64,000 nucleotides of DNA from assembly GCA_026874595.1 (NCBI GenBank), contig CM049320.1:16072988-16136987 (forward strand), given 5' to 3'. Positions 10,901 to 22,345 of the stretch are shown here, in pieces. The DNA comes from Sipunculus nudus. Taxonomy: Eukaryota; Annelida; Sipuncula; Golfingiida; Sipunculidae. Positions within the stretch are counted from its first letter, which is position 1. Each line of letters opens with the position of its first letter. The translations under genes and the position numbers were made by a program. The notes under the pieces were generated by a model, which worked only from the letters and a program-made list of their open reading frames with translations, did not search any database and was not told the DNA's origin.

Positions 10901-11642
10901 ATGTGGCCTTTGGCGCAAGATGAATGAAATCTCGAAATATCTCTATTCACGAGATATTTTACGAGATACTGCAAGACTTGTAATAAAATCTTGTAGTACT
11001 AGTTGAATGCTACCTGATGCAAAAAACTAGATCACTCTAGCTTTAAAACTGACAAAGTTAGAAAAATAAGATCCCTTATTTTCGAATATCATGACTTTTC
11101 CCCAAAAAATTGTAACCATGGTTACGGCAAATTTGAGTCAGCTACACACCAGATGACAGGCCTTGGAATGACGATTAAAATGAGCTATTGTTGAAGTAGA
11201 TACGACTAATAGTCACAAAGATATGAAGAAAAAAACATTTTGAGAATTTCTGACGACCTTGACCTTTGACCTATTTTAACCAAAAACAATAGGGCACCTA
11301 GAAATTTAATTCTCCATCATCTCTGAAAGTTTTAAGGTGATTGTGGCAAAATTGTGGCCAGGAGAGTGCAGACAAACAAACAAACAGACAGACAAACAGA
11401 CCAGACGACCTGAGGTCGAACGCTTGCCGGAACTTACCGGAAATAAGACAGCGAAATAGATGGACAGTTACTAGGCAGACAGACAAGAAACATTTGGATC
11501 TGATCAGATGAAAAACCTCTATCATGGGGAAAACAGTAGCACATATGAATAAGGTCTTGCTGATTTTCAAAAGTCAAAGAGGAGTAGACAGAGAGACAGA
11601 CAGAGAGACAGACAGACAGACGGATAGAGAGACATTAATAGT
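10901..11642 (+). repeat. Composite-repeat tail with ACAA/ACAG microsatellites
   Basis: One degenerate core repeat (10920-11130), a degenerate X-box near 11107, TGACCTTTGACCTATTTTAA at about 11265, GGGCACCTAGAAATTTAATT, GTGGCCAGGAGAGTG, (ACAA)n(ACAG)n at 11368-11402, GACGACC/GGTCG mini-hairpin with CGCTTGCCGGAA at 11402, and a second (ACAG)n tract at 11585-11632. Non-coding. Confidence 0.75.
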
Positions 11643-12480
11643 GTTATTATTAGTAGCCATCCTATACAGGATAATCCATTTTTGGACAGAAATAAAAATA
11701 ATGGAAGTCCAACTAAATCCTTGGCCGTTCTCCTATTCTTGAGTGCTGGAAATAAGAAAAGCACTGAAAAAGAAACTTGAAGAGTTGAACGTCCAGAATG
11801 CCGAAATGCAAGCGAAACCGCGTTCGTGTTAGACAGAGACCCGACCTCTGGGTAAGGGAGACGTGACCTTTCATTCCTGGACAAATAGGTCGGCCTGAGG
11901 ACATCTTCAAGTCTGATGATGGCTTAAATCAGGGCTGTCCTTGAAGAAAAAAGGCAGCCGGTCAGCCTGCGTCCGGGAATTATAAAATTCCAAGAAGTCC
12001 TGCCCATCACGGATTAACTGTAATGTCCCCTTGGTGTAAGTTATCTGTAATGTGAAATTTAATATATGTTAAAAATTGGAATCTTTGGTTAAAAAAGGAG
12101 AGCAGGGATTTTTAAGGAGTCTGAAGTGGTAAGTAATAAGATAAAAAAATTTGAGGCCCTAGTTCCGTGGTGGGTTAGGACTTTATATATAAAAATATAT
12201 TCTGGCATGAGAAATGGGTGCTGTCAAATTTTTTGGCGCCTGCTGCACGTTTGTGAATAAAAACGGTACACTTGACATGGGCGCGATGGAAATTTAAGAG
12301 GAAAGGTGGTAATCCCAAGCCGTAGTTGAATTCTTTTGACCCCAGACTTTGCAGTCCTAGCTGAAATAGGCATGGGACGGGCTCTTTTTTAAACCCGGAA
12401 CGCCAGAAGAGGCTGGAGATTGAATGAAGGATTGGGCCATTTTTTAGTCCGAAAAACCTGGGAATTGGCAATTAAAAAAA
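11643..12480. other. No gene or known repeat recognised
   Basis: Low-copy sequence with no convincing exon. The block at 12370-12440 (GGGACGGGCTCTTT, then a purine-rich tract) has a diverged relative at 15840-15920 on the other side of the Helentron-like element. Confidence 0.5.
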
Positions 12481-15004
12481 CAAGGGACCTATGGGTCACG
12501 ACGCTCAGCTGTTATATATGATAAAAAATATTATTTAGAAATGAGGCACATGCTGGTTTTGTGTGGTAATAAATATAAGCTGTATTATGAGTTGTTGTTG
12601 TTTAGCTTATGTATGATTTTGATAGTACCTTTGGAGACAGGGAAGAGGATTGATTTCATTAATTTTATTAACAAATGGAGTACTACTGTCACACAGATTT
12701 TGACTTGGCCATATAACTTATAAGCAGAACATATAATATAAGAGTTTAACTATTTATTAAAAAAAGTACAAATATTGTCCCAAATATAATTTTTATAAAA
12801 AATAATAAGAGAATCATATGATTTTTTAAAATGAAATATAACTGATATGATTATTAAAATAATATTAAAGAATATATTCATGAATGCATTCATGAATACA
12901 TTTTGAAAGTATTTGCACGAGTATTCATATACTTTCATTTTTACCTGAATTCCCATTCTTTATGCAAGAAATTTTATAATGGAGTACATAATCATATTCG
13001 TATTTAAATACAATTACAAAGTATTCACGACATGTCTGGTATTTATTCAGTTTTCACCAAACAATGATGTTGAGAATCCAGAATATACAAAATTCACACA
13101 TTTAAATAATGATCATAAGTACCTGGTTTTATGGCTTTTATTTATATTAAAAAATAACTGTAAAAAATTCATTTTGGACTAATTTCACATCAATGTACAC
13201 ACTAGACACAGTAGGAATCTAGATTAATATTATCAACTGCATCTTTGTCTATCATTAATTTCCTTCATATAATCCTTAATGATTAGTAATGAATAATATG
13301 ATTTACTTCTTTATCATTAAAAATGAACTGAAAAATGCCATAGGTGACTGCATGGTGTTATTTGGAATATATGACATTATACCCATCGATACAAGATTCT
13401 TATATCATCAGTAACTGCAAGTTAATTTCCTGTTATTATAAACTAACAAATTCATTTTCTATTTTTCTTTAATTTGTTATTAAAAACCAATAAAAATTTA
13501 TTAATTTATTGTTTATTGTTATGTTGTTGGTTAAAACTACTAGATGAGGTGGGTTGAACACCTGGATCAACTGTGGCTGGCCATAAGCTGCCTGGATTCT
13601 CCCCTCAAGCGTGCATAATTTGATGAAAGGTCAACAAGGTCAACATACAGGTGACTCAAGAGGGGCTGGAGAGAGCCAAAGTCTGACAGGGTCTCATAAA
13701 AAACATTAATAAAAGCTACAATATTTGGCAAATTTCTTTCAGCTTTCTAAACTAAAAAGCTGAAATCCTTATGTGTGCATGATATGAAAATTATATCAAC
13801 AGTGCTCACGGGAAACAAACGTGCCATGGTCACAGTTGGGCAAAATTTAAGGTACTAATTTTATATTTATACTAATAACTTATAAAATTTGAAAAATTCA
13901 GAACTAATTTTGGGTATTCAATTGAATCTTGATTAAATAATGTTACATCCCTGACAAAAAAAATCTCTAGCTTCAGCAATGCCCTTGTTAAGGGAGTAAA
14001 TATATTTCTTGATTTTTTACAAAGTTCAATATGTTTGGGCCCATAACTTAAAAAAAATACACAATACTGACATCATTTCTGGCATGTGCATAGTGAAAGT
14101 ATAGAAAAATATGTATATTATATGTGATCAAAGTCAGATCAGTGGTTTTGATATTAGGCAGTCTTAAAGTGTAACATTGGGTTTTTAATGGAAAAATGAA
14201 GTTTTTCATTGATATCTCGAAGGAATTAAGTCCTAGTGACCAAATTCTTGGCATGGTAGGGGATTTTAGAGAAATCTAACTGTATGCCAAATTTAAGGAA
14301 CTTAGAGCTGAAGCTCGGGAGCTGAGCTCTAGCAAACTGCATAACACTAGCAATATGTGACATGGTGCTTGAAAACTTGAATAAAATCTACAGTTTTTGT
14401 TCAACTGGTTTCAAATTTTTGGTGTTAACAGTTGAAATGCTAACAAAAACATGCTGTGAAAATTAAATCCACAGCAGTTACAGCAAAAAAAACGTGCCAT
14501 GGTCAAAGTTGAGCAAAATTTAAGGTACCAATTTTTTATTTTTGCTAATATTTTTAAAAATTTAAAAGATTTTGATCTAATTTTGGGTATACAATTTAAT
14601 TTTGATTAATAAAAGTAATATTACTGAAAAAAAAAGTGCTTAGCTTTAACAAGTTTTGTGTTAAGTGATAAAATTTCTTTCCTGATTATTTACAAAATGC
14701 ATTATGTTTGGGCCCATGACTTTTTTTAATTTAATAATACAGACCTAATTTCTGGCATGTACATAGGAATTATATAGAGGATTATTTATAGGAAATATTA
14801 GGAAAAACAGATGAGTGGTTTTGATATTAGGCAGTCCTAAAGTGTGAAAATAGGTTTTTAATAAAAAATTGAGGTTTTTCCTTAATTTCTCAAAGGGATG
14901 AAGTCGCAAAGACCCAGTTTTCGGCTTGGTAGGAGATCTTGGGGACATCTAACATTATGCTGAATTTTGGATTCCTAGGTCTTACGGTTTCAAAACGTGC
15001 CACA

Positions 15005-15058
15005 TCTACGGACGGACGGACGGACGGACGGACGGACAGACGGACGGACGACGGACAA
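15005..15058 (+). repeat. (GGAC)n microsatellite near the element's 3' end
   Basis: Tetranucleotide ACGG/GGAC repeats with one GACA interruption, then GACGACGGACAATGGACC. Copy 2 of the element has a longer tract. Confidence 0.9.
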
Positions 15059-15071
15059 TGGACCACGACTA

Positions 15072-15102
15072 TAGCTCAGATGACTTATAGTCAGCTGAGC
15101 TA
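15072..15102 (+). other. 3' terminal hairpin of Helentron-like element, copy 1
   Basis: Arms TAGCTCAG-A-TGACT and AGTCA-G-CTGAGCTA enclose loop TAT: a 13-bp stem with a single A/G mismatch. It is identical in copy 2. Helitron-like elements carry such a hairpin just inside the 3' end. Confidence 0.8.
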
Positions 15103-15263
15103 AAAATGACAGGGACCTTCTTAGCCCGTTCCAGCTCAGGGAACGGTCATTAGAATATTGTCGGGAATCCATATTATCCAACCTGTGGGCTGGGACGGTC
15201 CAGAAAACCCCAATTACACGGGTATCCATAAAACTGTATGTCAATTTTTGTCATGAATTCATA
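15103..15263. other. No feature recognised
   Basis: Short low-copy stretch between the Helentron-like element and the MITE-like element; no exon or repeat match was seen within the window. Confidence 0.4.
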
Positions 15264-15697
15264 CATATATATCTATAACGCGGACAGCTGGAGAATTCGC
15301 GGAGAATTCATCATGATGATATCATTAAATGTGAGCAAACAGTACAATGTATTTTTTACATTATATTTCCTTAAGAACCTGTTAGTTTGATATCCTGCAT
15401 GGTTTTGTTACGGTTTGCACAGTAAACTGTTGAAACAATATATAGTGTTTAGCGTTTTCGTCTTATGTAAGATCGGTGGTCAATGTTAGGTGTTGATCCA
15501 GATTGGTGTTAGTTGCAGTCCCACATTGTTTGCGCTGGTTATTATTTCGGTAATTTAACAGTGAATAAATGTCTTAAGAGTAATATAGTGGTAGATTTTA
15601 AATGATTTTAACGTGTAATTAAAAGTATCATTGCATATAAAAGCTCTCCGGAAAATCTCCGTGAATTCTCCGGGAATTCCCCGCGTTTACATATATA
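15264..15697. mobile_element. MITE-like element with imperfect inverted ends
   Basis: The left end (about 15273-15310) reads ACGCGG..GGAGAATTC..GGAGAATTC. The right end (15651-15690) is its imperfect inverse, with GTGAATTCTCCGGGAATTCC and CCGCGT. Both sides are flanked by ATATATA-type sequence. The 430-bp interior is AT-rich and non-coding. Superfamily not assigned. Confidence 0.6.
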
Positions 15698-16283
15698 CGC
15701 TTTATCAGCCGTATGAAAGTTTTGTCCACTTTCATGATGTTTGCTGTGCCCCGGACACAAATTTAAGACGAGATGGACTAAACCCCGCCCCGGTAGGATT
15801 GTTTGGACTCTGAAGAAACGAACCCTCGCAGGAAATGCGATGGGACGGGCTCTTTCTTATTTGATGAACGCTCGAACAGGGTGGTGAATGATTGAAAAAA
15901 TAGGGTCATTCTCACTGTCATCTTGAATACCAGAATAAATATTTTTTAAAAATTCATAGAGACTTGGTCATCCAATAACAGCAGGAAAATTGTTCATTCA
16001 AATGTGGTCTGGTGTCCATTTTACCCTCGCTCACCGCCGGGATCCAAAGAGAAGCCTGGTTTTTTTTCTGCCAAAACACAGCCCCCCCCCCCCAAAAAAA
16101 AAACAAAACTTTTATTCATTTTATTTTTATTTTTATGTTGGATGGAGTTGAATATCATGGTTTATTTATAAAAAAAATAAGATGCAATTCATTGGATGAA
16201 AAGAGATTTTATTAAATATATTGATACATGTTTATAACAGTTGGATATTTGATTTTTTTAAATTTATAGACAGACAATTTGTT
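15698..16283. other. No gene recognised; low-complexity tracts
   Basis: Contains a poly-C/poly-A tract at 16081-16105 and the block related to 12370-12440. No supported exon. Confidence 0.4.
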
Positions 16284-18287
16284 ACCTCAAATCTGTACTC
16301 ATGGTCCAACATGCATGTTTTTGGTGTCCTTATGCCCATTTTAGGGTGTATATCCATTTTAACAAGATAATATTACCTTGTTCCCACCAGCAAACATTTC
16401 AAGGCCCCAGAGAGCTGATTTCAGCTGAGGACAGTATATGTCCTATTATACACAGGCAAATAGTGTTTTGGACCACCTCATCTCCACCAGACTCATCACA
16501 CACACCTGGTTTGGCTATCATTGCAATCCATTTACACCCACTGGCTGGAATCTCAAAGCATTTGGTTCAAATCCCTCAGAAAAAAAATTAGGGCCAGTTT
16601 GATTTCCAAATCTGGACACAGTGGACATAGTGATATACAGCGAAAATCCACATTTTTTTTACCTCAAATCTGTACTGATGGTCCCACAAACCTGGTTTAG
16701 GTGTCATTAGGCCCAAATCAAGGTGTATATATAGGGAAACAAGATAATATTACCCTGCTGACACAAACAAAAATTTCAAGCCCCCAGAAACCTGATTTCA
16801 GGCCAGTTTATACTTATACACAGTCAAATAGCTTCTGGCCCCCCTCATCTCCACAATACTCAACACACACAGCTGGTAAGGGTATCATTGCAATCCATTT
16901 ACACCCACTGGCTGGTATCATAAACATTTGGCTCAACTCACTCAGAAAAAAAAAATTAGGACCAGTTTGAATTTCCAAATCTGGACACAGTGAACATAGT
17001 GATATACAGAGAAAATCCATTTTTTACCTCAAATCTGTACTGATGGTCCCACAAACCTGGTTTTGGTGTCATTAGGCCCAGTTTAGGGTGTATATACAGG
17101 GAAACAAGATAATATTACCCTGTTCCCACAAACAAAAATTTCATGCCCCCAGAAACCTGATTTCAGGCCAGTTTATGCTTATAAAACAGTCAAATAGGTT
17201 CTGGCCCCCCTCATCTCCACAAAACTTAACACACACACCTGTTTTGGGTATCATTGCAATTCATTTACACCCACTGGCTGGGATCTCAAAGCATTTGGCT
17301 CAACTCCCTCAGAAAAAAAAAAAATTAGGACCAGTTTGAATTTCCAATTCTGGACACAGTGAACATAGTGATATACAGAGAAAATCCATTTTTTTACCTC
17401 AAATCTGTACTGATGGTCCCACAAACCTGGTTTTGGTGTCATTAGGCCCAGTTTAGGGTGTATATACAGGGAAACAAGATAATATTACCCTGTTCCCACA
17501 AACAAAAATTTCATGCCCCCAGAAACCTGATTTCAGTCCAGTTTATGCTTATACACAGTCAAATAGGTTCTGGCCCCCCTCATCTCCACAAAACTTAACA
17601 CACACACCTGGTTTGGGTATCATTGCAATTCATTTACACCCACTGGCTGGGATCTCAAAGCATTTGGCTCAACTCCCTCAGAAAAAAAAAAATTAGGACC
17701 AGTTTGAATTTCCAATTCTGGACACAGTGAACATAGTGATATACAGAGAAAATCCATTTTTTTACCTCAAATCTGTACTGATGGTCCCACAAACCTGGTT
17801 TTGGTGTCATTAGGCCCAGTTTAGGGTGTATATACAGGGAAACAAGATAATATTACCCTGTTCCCACAAACAAAAATTTCATGCCCCCAGAAACCTGATT
17901 TCAGTCCAGTTTATGCTTATACACAGTCAAATAGGTTCTGGCCCCCCTCATCTCCACAAAACTCAACACACACACCTGGTTTGGGTATCATTGCAATCCA
18001 TTTACACCCACTGGCTGGTATCTCAAAGCATTTGGCTCAACTCCCTCAGAAAAAAAAAATTAGGACCAGTTTGAATTTCCAAATCTGGACACAGTGAACA
18101 TAGTGATATACAGAGAAAATCCATTTTTTTTACCTCAAATCTGTACTGATGGTCCCACAAACCTGGTTTTGGTGTCATTAGGCCCAGTTTAGGGTGTATA
18201 TATAGGGAAACAAGATAATATTACCCTGCTCCCACAAACAAAAATTTCAAGCCCCCAGAAACCTGATTGCAGGCCAGTTTATGCTTA
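16284..18287 (+). repeat. 368-bp satellite, units 1-6
   Basis: ACCTCAAATCTGTACTGATGG starts near 16284, 16661, 17026, 17396, 17764 and 18132, a period of about 368 bp. Each unit includes GGTGTCATTAGGCCCAGTTT, GGGAAACAAGATAATATTAC, TCATCTCCACAAAACTCAAC, a TTTACACCCACTGGCTGG block and a poly-A tract followed by TTAGGACCAGTTTGAATTTCC. Central units are nearly identical and the first is diverged. The array resumes at 19675 after a transposon insertion. Open frames through it run into poly-A tracts and are not coding. Confidence 0.92.
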
Positions 18288-19674
18288 CCGTAAAATCTCC
18301 ACTTAAAACCGCGGTTTAATCAAGAAATTCAAAATCTTGAAATCACGTTGATTTCCTGAAAGCACTGTGCGGTTTATACTAGAAGGGTTTCCAGACATCG
18401 TTTTTGGGCCGGCGCGTGGGCGATAATATTGCAACTTTCGAAGGCTGTTCTTAGCATGCATGGGAGCCGTGTGTAAATATATTATTTACGATTATTTGTT
18501 AATTATAAATTAAATATTGCTGATTAGTTTTCGTGTGATATATAACTTGTTATAAAATCTTGGTAATTGTCACCAAATAATACGTTTACAACAACCCTGC
18601 TGTTAAACACAGCGGTCCACTTCGTTGGGCATGGTCAAGCAAAATTGAAATAAAAGCCTACTTTAAACCCATTTGCGGCATTATTTAGCAATGATTATTT
18701 GTTTAAAACGTAAAATGAATAAAAAGCTGACATCGTAAAGAGTCGCACAATGGCAGACGATCGTTTTAAAATCAAGTTTGAGTGCCGCCATGTGCTGAAA
18801 CACCCCGGTATTCTGCTAGGAATATTTTGAACGGCTGTACGCGGTGGGTGGTAAATAGAACAGCCACCTATTTCGTCCCAGCGTGCCTTGCGCGAACACT
18901 GCCTTGACAAAATGGCTCTCCACACGGAAACTTTCTTCAGGAAAAAAACTTGCTAACCCGGACTGGCCACTTTAATTTTACCTTAAAATCACTCGTTTTC
19001 AAGCGTCATGTTTCCTATACGTGCGTATCTCGAAAAGGTAACTTCAGTTACTTTGATATTTAGTTAAGTTGACCAGCGATGTTTTCAAACGCACCAGTAA
19101 ATTGTGACATGGAGCGATGTCAACGTACGATGTGACGAAGATAATACCGAAGTAACCGGTATGAAAATGATTTGAATCTTCCGAGTAATGCCAGAAAATG
19201 GAATTTTCATAAAAAATTAAGACTTCAAAATATTACTTTTAGAATTAAAAAATACAGTGACTTGAAATGGATCAGCAGAATATTTTTTCCAAAATATAAT
19301 GACAAATCAGTAGCAAACAAGAATACGGCACGGAATATAAAATCTGTATAAACAGGCAGAGGTTCACCGGCCCTTACGTCTTCCCAAACTTCATGCTTGA
19401 GTGACCCTGCAAAAAAAGTGTTATGATGTGTTTAAATAAAATGCCCAATTAATTTTTAAAGTGGACAGGAATGGCCGAGTCGCAACCTACGCGTGTTCAT
19501 TTATAGATGATTGCTTGATTGTGTCTTTTGTCAAATCATTCCGTAGCGAAAGTTGGTGCGGTTTTAATGGGGGGTTCTTAGTATTTGAGCCCCTCGCGGT
19601 GTCTCACCTGGAATTTCGGCGAAGTCCGGGTGCGGTTTTAATCGGAAGTGCGGTTTTAAGTGGAGATTTTACGG
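18288..19674. mobile_element. TA-duplicating DNA transposon with perfect 25-bp inverted ends (non-autonomous)
   Basis: The left end starts CCGTAAAATCTCCACTTAAA and continues to ACCGC; the right end (19650-19674) is its exact reverse complement. It splits a 368-bp satellite unit: uninterrupted units read ATGCTTATACACAG, and here ATGCTTA precedes and TATACACAG follows, so TA is duplicated. GCGGTTTTAA-type blocks recur inside (18369, 19558, 19632). No transposase motif was seen in the interior (longest frames 76 codons). TA duplication suggests the Tc1/mariner/pogo group or a relative, but the family is not identified. Confidence 0.88.
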
Positions 19675-20000
19675 TATACACAGTCAAATAGGTTTTGGTC
19701 CCCTTCATCTTCACCAGACTCTTCACAAACACCTGGTTTGGGTTTCATTGCAATCCATTCACACCCACTGGCTGGCATCTCAAAGCATATAGCTCAACTT
19801 CTTCAGAAAAAAATGTAGACCACTTTAAAGTTTTTCAAATCTGGTCATAGTGGTTTATGCAGAAATCAATTGTTCTGATCTCAAATCTGAAATAGTGGTC
19901 ATAGAACATTGGTTGGTTCTTGTGTGATTTAATCCAATTTACAATCAATATGCAGGAAAACATGGCATTTTATTTTACTTCAATACACTAACAATAAACA
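19675..20000 (+). repeat. 368-bp satellite, interrupted unit remainder and a decayed partial unit
   Basis: TATACACAGTCAAATAGG continues the unit broken at 18287. A further unit starts near 19875 (GATCTCAAATCTGAAATAGTGG) and fades out by about 20000. Confidence 0.75.
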
Positions 20001-21050
20001 ATCTAAGGACAAGTGAACAGGCTACCATACATATCTTAGGTAAAGGAAAACAGCAAAGGTTGTTTACATTGAGGACACATGGCAACCAGGTGGTTGGCGC
20101 TGGTCTGTGAAGCTTACGAAGCAGCAATCAAAGGAAGACGATAACAACACAATAGAAGTCTTCTTCATGGGCCATCGCACACCCATAGAACATGGCTCCA
20201 ACTGTCAAGTGTAATGCCCCTGCCGACATTTACTATCACATACTGCCGCCACTGATGGTCACGGCAATAGGATGTACTTTTTTATTTGAAGAAAAAACGA
20301 TCCCAGATTTGACGAAACTTACAATATAATCACATAATGTGACCGAGAGTGTTAGACGCTATCGAATGCTGAAAACTAAAGGTCTTCAGCCTTAAAATAA
20401 CAGAATTATAGGCGTATCTTTGAATGGTCCCATGTTCTCGTCTGACAAGAAATGGTGCGAGATATGACGAGATATTCACTTTTGTCACTTAAAACTAGTC
20501 AAATGATTCTTGATCGATAGAAAAATAAAATCTCTAGCATTGAAATGACCGAGATATAGACATTTGTTCGAAATCTCGAATATTCTCGTTTGGCGGGAGA
20601 TGGTACGAGATGTGGCTAGATGTGTGTTATTATCATGTAAAGCTTCCAAAACGCAACAAAATGCTGAAAACTGCTCCTCTTTGGCCAAAAAGGTGACCAA
20701 GTTATAAGCATTTCTATGAAATCTCGTAATTTCTCGTTTGGCGATGAACCAAGCGAGATTTCACGAGACTTGCAATTGAATGACTTAGAACCAAGGGAAT
20801 GCTACCTCATGCAGAAAATTAGACCCTTGTAGTATAAATATCAACAGAGATAGAAGCAAAAAACTAATTATTTTCAGATTGTCAAGTTTAACCCCAAAAT
20901 TTGGTTGTCATGGTAACAGCAGCAAAAAGTTACATATACGGAGGAATAAGCCATTGTTCCTAGTTTTAGATACGACAAAAAAAAAATGGTGTCACGTTTA
21001 ATATTTTTTGAGATATTGCAGAAAAACGATATGTTACAGTGTTTCATGTA

Positions 21051-21070
21051 CCACGCCCCCTGGTGGCTAT
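21051..21070 (-). promoter_or_regulatory. CTCF-like site in decayed composite repeat
   Basis: The minus strand reads ATAGCCACCAGGGGGCGTGG. It is unchanged although the surrounding sequence differs from the array unit at many positions. Confidence 0.55.
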
Positions 21071-21498
21071 TTCCAAAAAATGAAAAATTGATTTCGAGAT
21101 ATTTATAAAAAACACAAAATGTGTCATTTTCAAAGCCATAGGTAAAATAATGGCGACCTCAAGGTCATATTTAATGAAATCTCGAAAAATCTCGTTTGAC
21201 GAGAAATCGCACGAGATTTTGCAAAACTTGCAATAATTTTGCATTGAGCATGTTAAATGCTACACAATGCAAAAAACTAGACCTCTCTAGCTCTAAAAAT
21301 GGAAAAGTTAGAAAAAAAATTCAAATTTTCTGATTTTCCCCCCAAAATACGTTACCATGGTAACCATTGATCGGGGCAATTTGCTACTATGTGGAAAGAC
21401 AACCAAATGTGGAATAAAATGAGCTACAGATTAGGTGCCTACGGCTATTTTTGACGAAGATATGAAGAAAAAACCATTTTAGAGCTTTTTGGTGATCC

Positions 21499-21517
21499 TG
21501 ACCTTGACCTTTGACCG
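21499..21517 (-). promoter_or_regulatory. Nuclear-receptor-like direct repeat
   Basis: TGACCTTGACCTTTGACCG is, on the other strand, GGTCA-A-AGGTCA (DR1 spacing) followed by AGGTCA, including TCAAGGTCA. Similar blocks lie at 9334-9359, about 11255, 26892 and 61345. Confidence 0.4.
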
Positions 21518-21658
21518 ATCATGACCAAAAACAATAGGCTTCGAGGAGAACCGATTTTACACTCTATCTATAAGTTTCAGGACGATTGGTGCAAAATTGT
21601 GGCCTGTAGAGTGCGGACAGACAGACAGACAAACAAACAAACATACGGACTGATCAAC

Positions 21659-21766
21659 ATGCTTGCCGAATCTTTGATTCCGGCAAGCAACAAACAGACA
21701 AACAGACAAACAGACATACGCGACTGAGCAATATGCTTGCCGAAATCTTTGATTCCGGCAAGCAAC
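21659..21766 (+). repeat. Two tandem hairpin mini-repeats
   Basis: GCTTGCCGAATC/GATTCCGGCAAGC (loop TTT) at about 21660-21687 and GCTTGCCGAAATC/GATTCCGGCAAGC at about 21736-21764. They are separated by AACAAACAGACAAACAGACA and CATACGCGACTGAGCAATAT. The same hairpin-plus-linker mini-unit, in one or two copies, is found in every macrosatellite unit. Confidence 0.75.
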
Positions 21767-22345
21767 AAACAAACAGACTAGACGACCAGAGGTCGAGCGC
21801 TTGCCGGAAATGGCTGGAAATAAGACAGAGAAACAAGCAGGACAAACTGTCGCTTTTCTATCAATTGAATGACTTTCAGAGCGATTGCTGGAAAGTTTTG
21901 CATGTTGAATGACATATATCACACAAGGATCATGAAAGTAGACTTGGCTCAAAACAGACAGATATACTGACACATCTGAGATAACAGACTACCAGAAAAA
22001 AAGTTGGGAACGTAAATAGAAGCAAAATGAGCTATAGTTTTAGTAGGTAGAGTTTATACTGTCGGAGGTATGGCCAATTTATGGTAGCGGCCATATCCCA
22101 AACATTAAAAATTTCTTTTAAGACTTTAATGTAAGAAATAAGATGTTGTTCCAGTTCCAAAAGGATTCCCTCAAAACTGTGTCCTGAAAATTGCTAACTG
22201 CAAGAAGCAAGGTCCAGCAAAGCAGGCGAAATTTAGGATCACTGACAAACAGACAGACATATTCAAAAAATGACACAAGAATTAGACCAGATGACCTACT
22301 CAGATTATCGAGTAGACTCAGAGGAAGAAAATAAATCATAGTTTT

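Larger units (their letters stand above)
12481..15102 (+). mobile_element. Non-autonomous Helitron/Helentron-like element, copy 1
   Basis: The left end is CAAGGGACCTATGGGTCACG, just after a run of A. The right end has a (GGAC)n microsatellite and a 31-nt hairpin, followed by AAAA. A second copy (29135-31672) has the same borders, which define the element. Internally there is a diverged tandem duplication with a period of about 672 bp (CGTGCCATGGTCA at about 13820 and 14492; TTTGGGCCCATAACTT-type blocks in both). No Rep, helicase or transposase coding sequence was seen. Copy 1 keeps about 98 bp (12933-13030) that copy 2 lacks. Element class is inferred from the hairpin, microsatellite and A/T-rich insertion site. 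Confidence 0.75.
20100..22345 (+). repeat. Decayed copy of the composite repeat
   Basis: From about 20200 the order matches the macrosatellite unit: CTGCCGCCACT.. (GC patch remnant), AGATTTGACGA, GTGACCGAGAGTGTTAGACGCT, AACAGAATTATAGGCGTA, core repeats at 20430-20780, the X-box region at 20905, a CTCF-like block at 21051, TTTAATGAAATCTCGAAAAAT, an X-box at 21351, TGACCTTGACCTTTGACCG at 21499, ACAA/ACAG tracts and hairpins. It ends with one 330-bp-type unit (22020-22345) whose CTCF-like block has decayed. Heavily diverged from the array units, so much older. Confidence 0.82.

Noticed and set aside
12175-12471. 98-codon minus-strand frame beginning MPIPRFFGLKNG
   Set aside because: No similarity to the missing XRN1 N-terminus or any family I recognise; no splice signals in frame; low-copy sequence with a diverged relative at 15.8 kb.
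16301-18074. Reading frames of 80-96 codons in the 368-bp satellite
   Set aside because: They end in poly-A-encoded lysines, repeat with the satellite period, and change frame between units.
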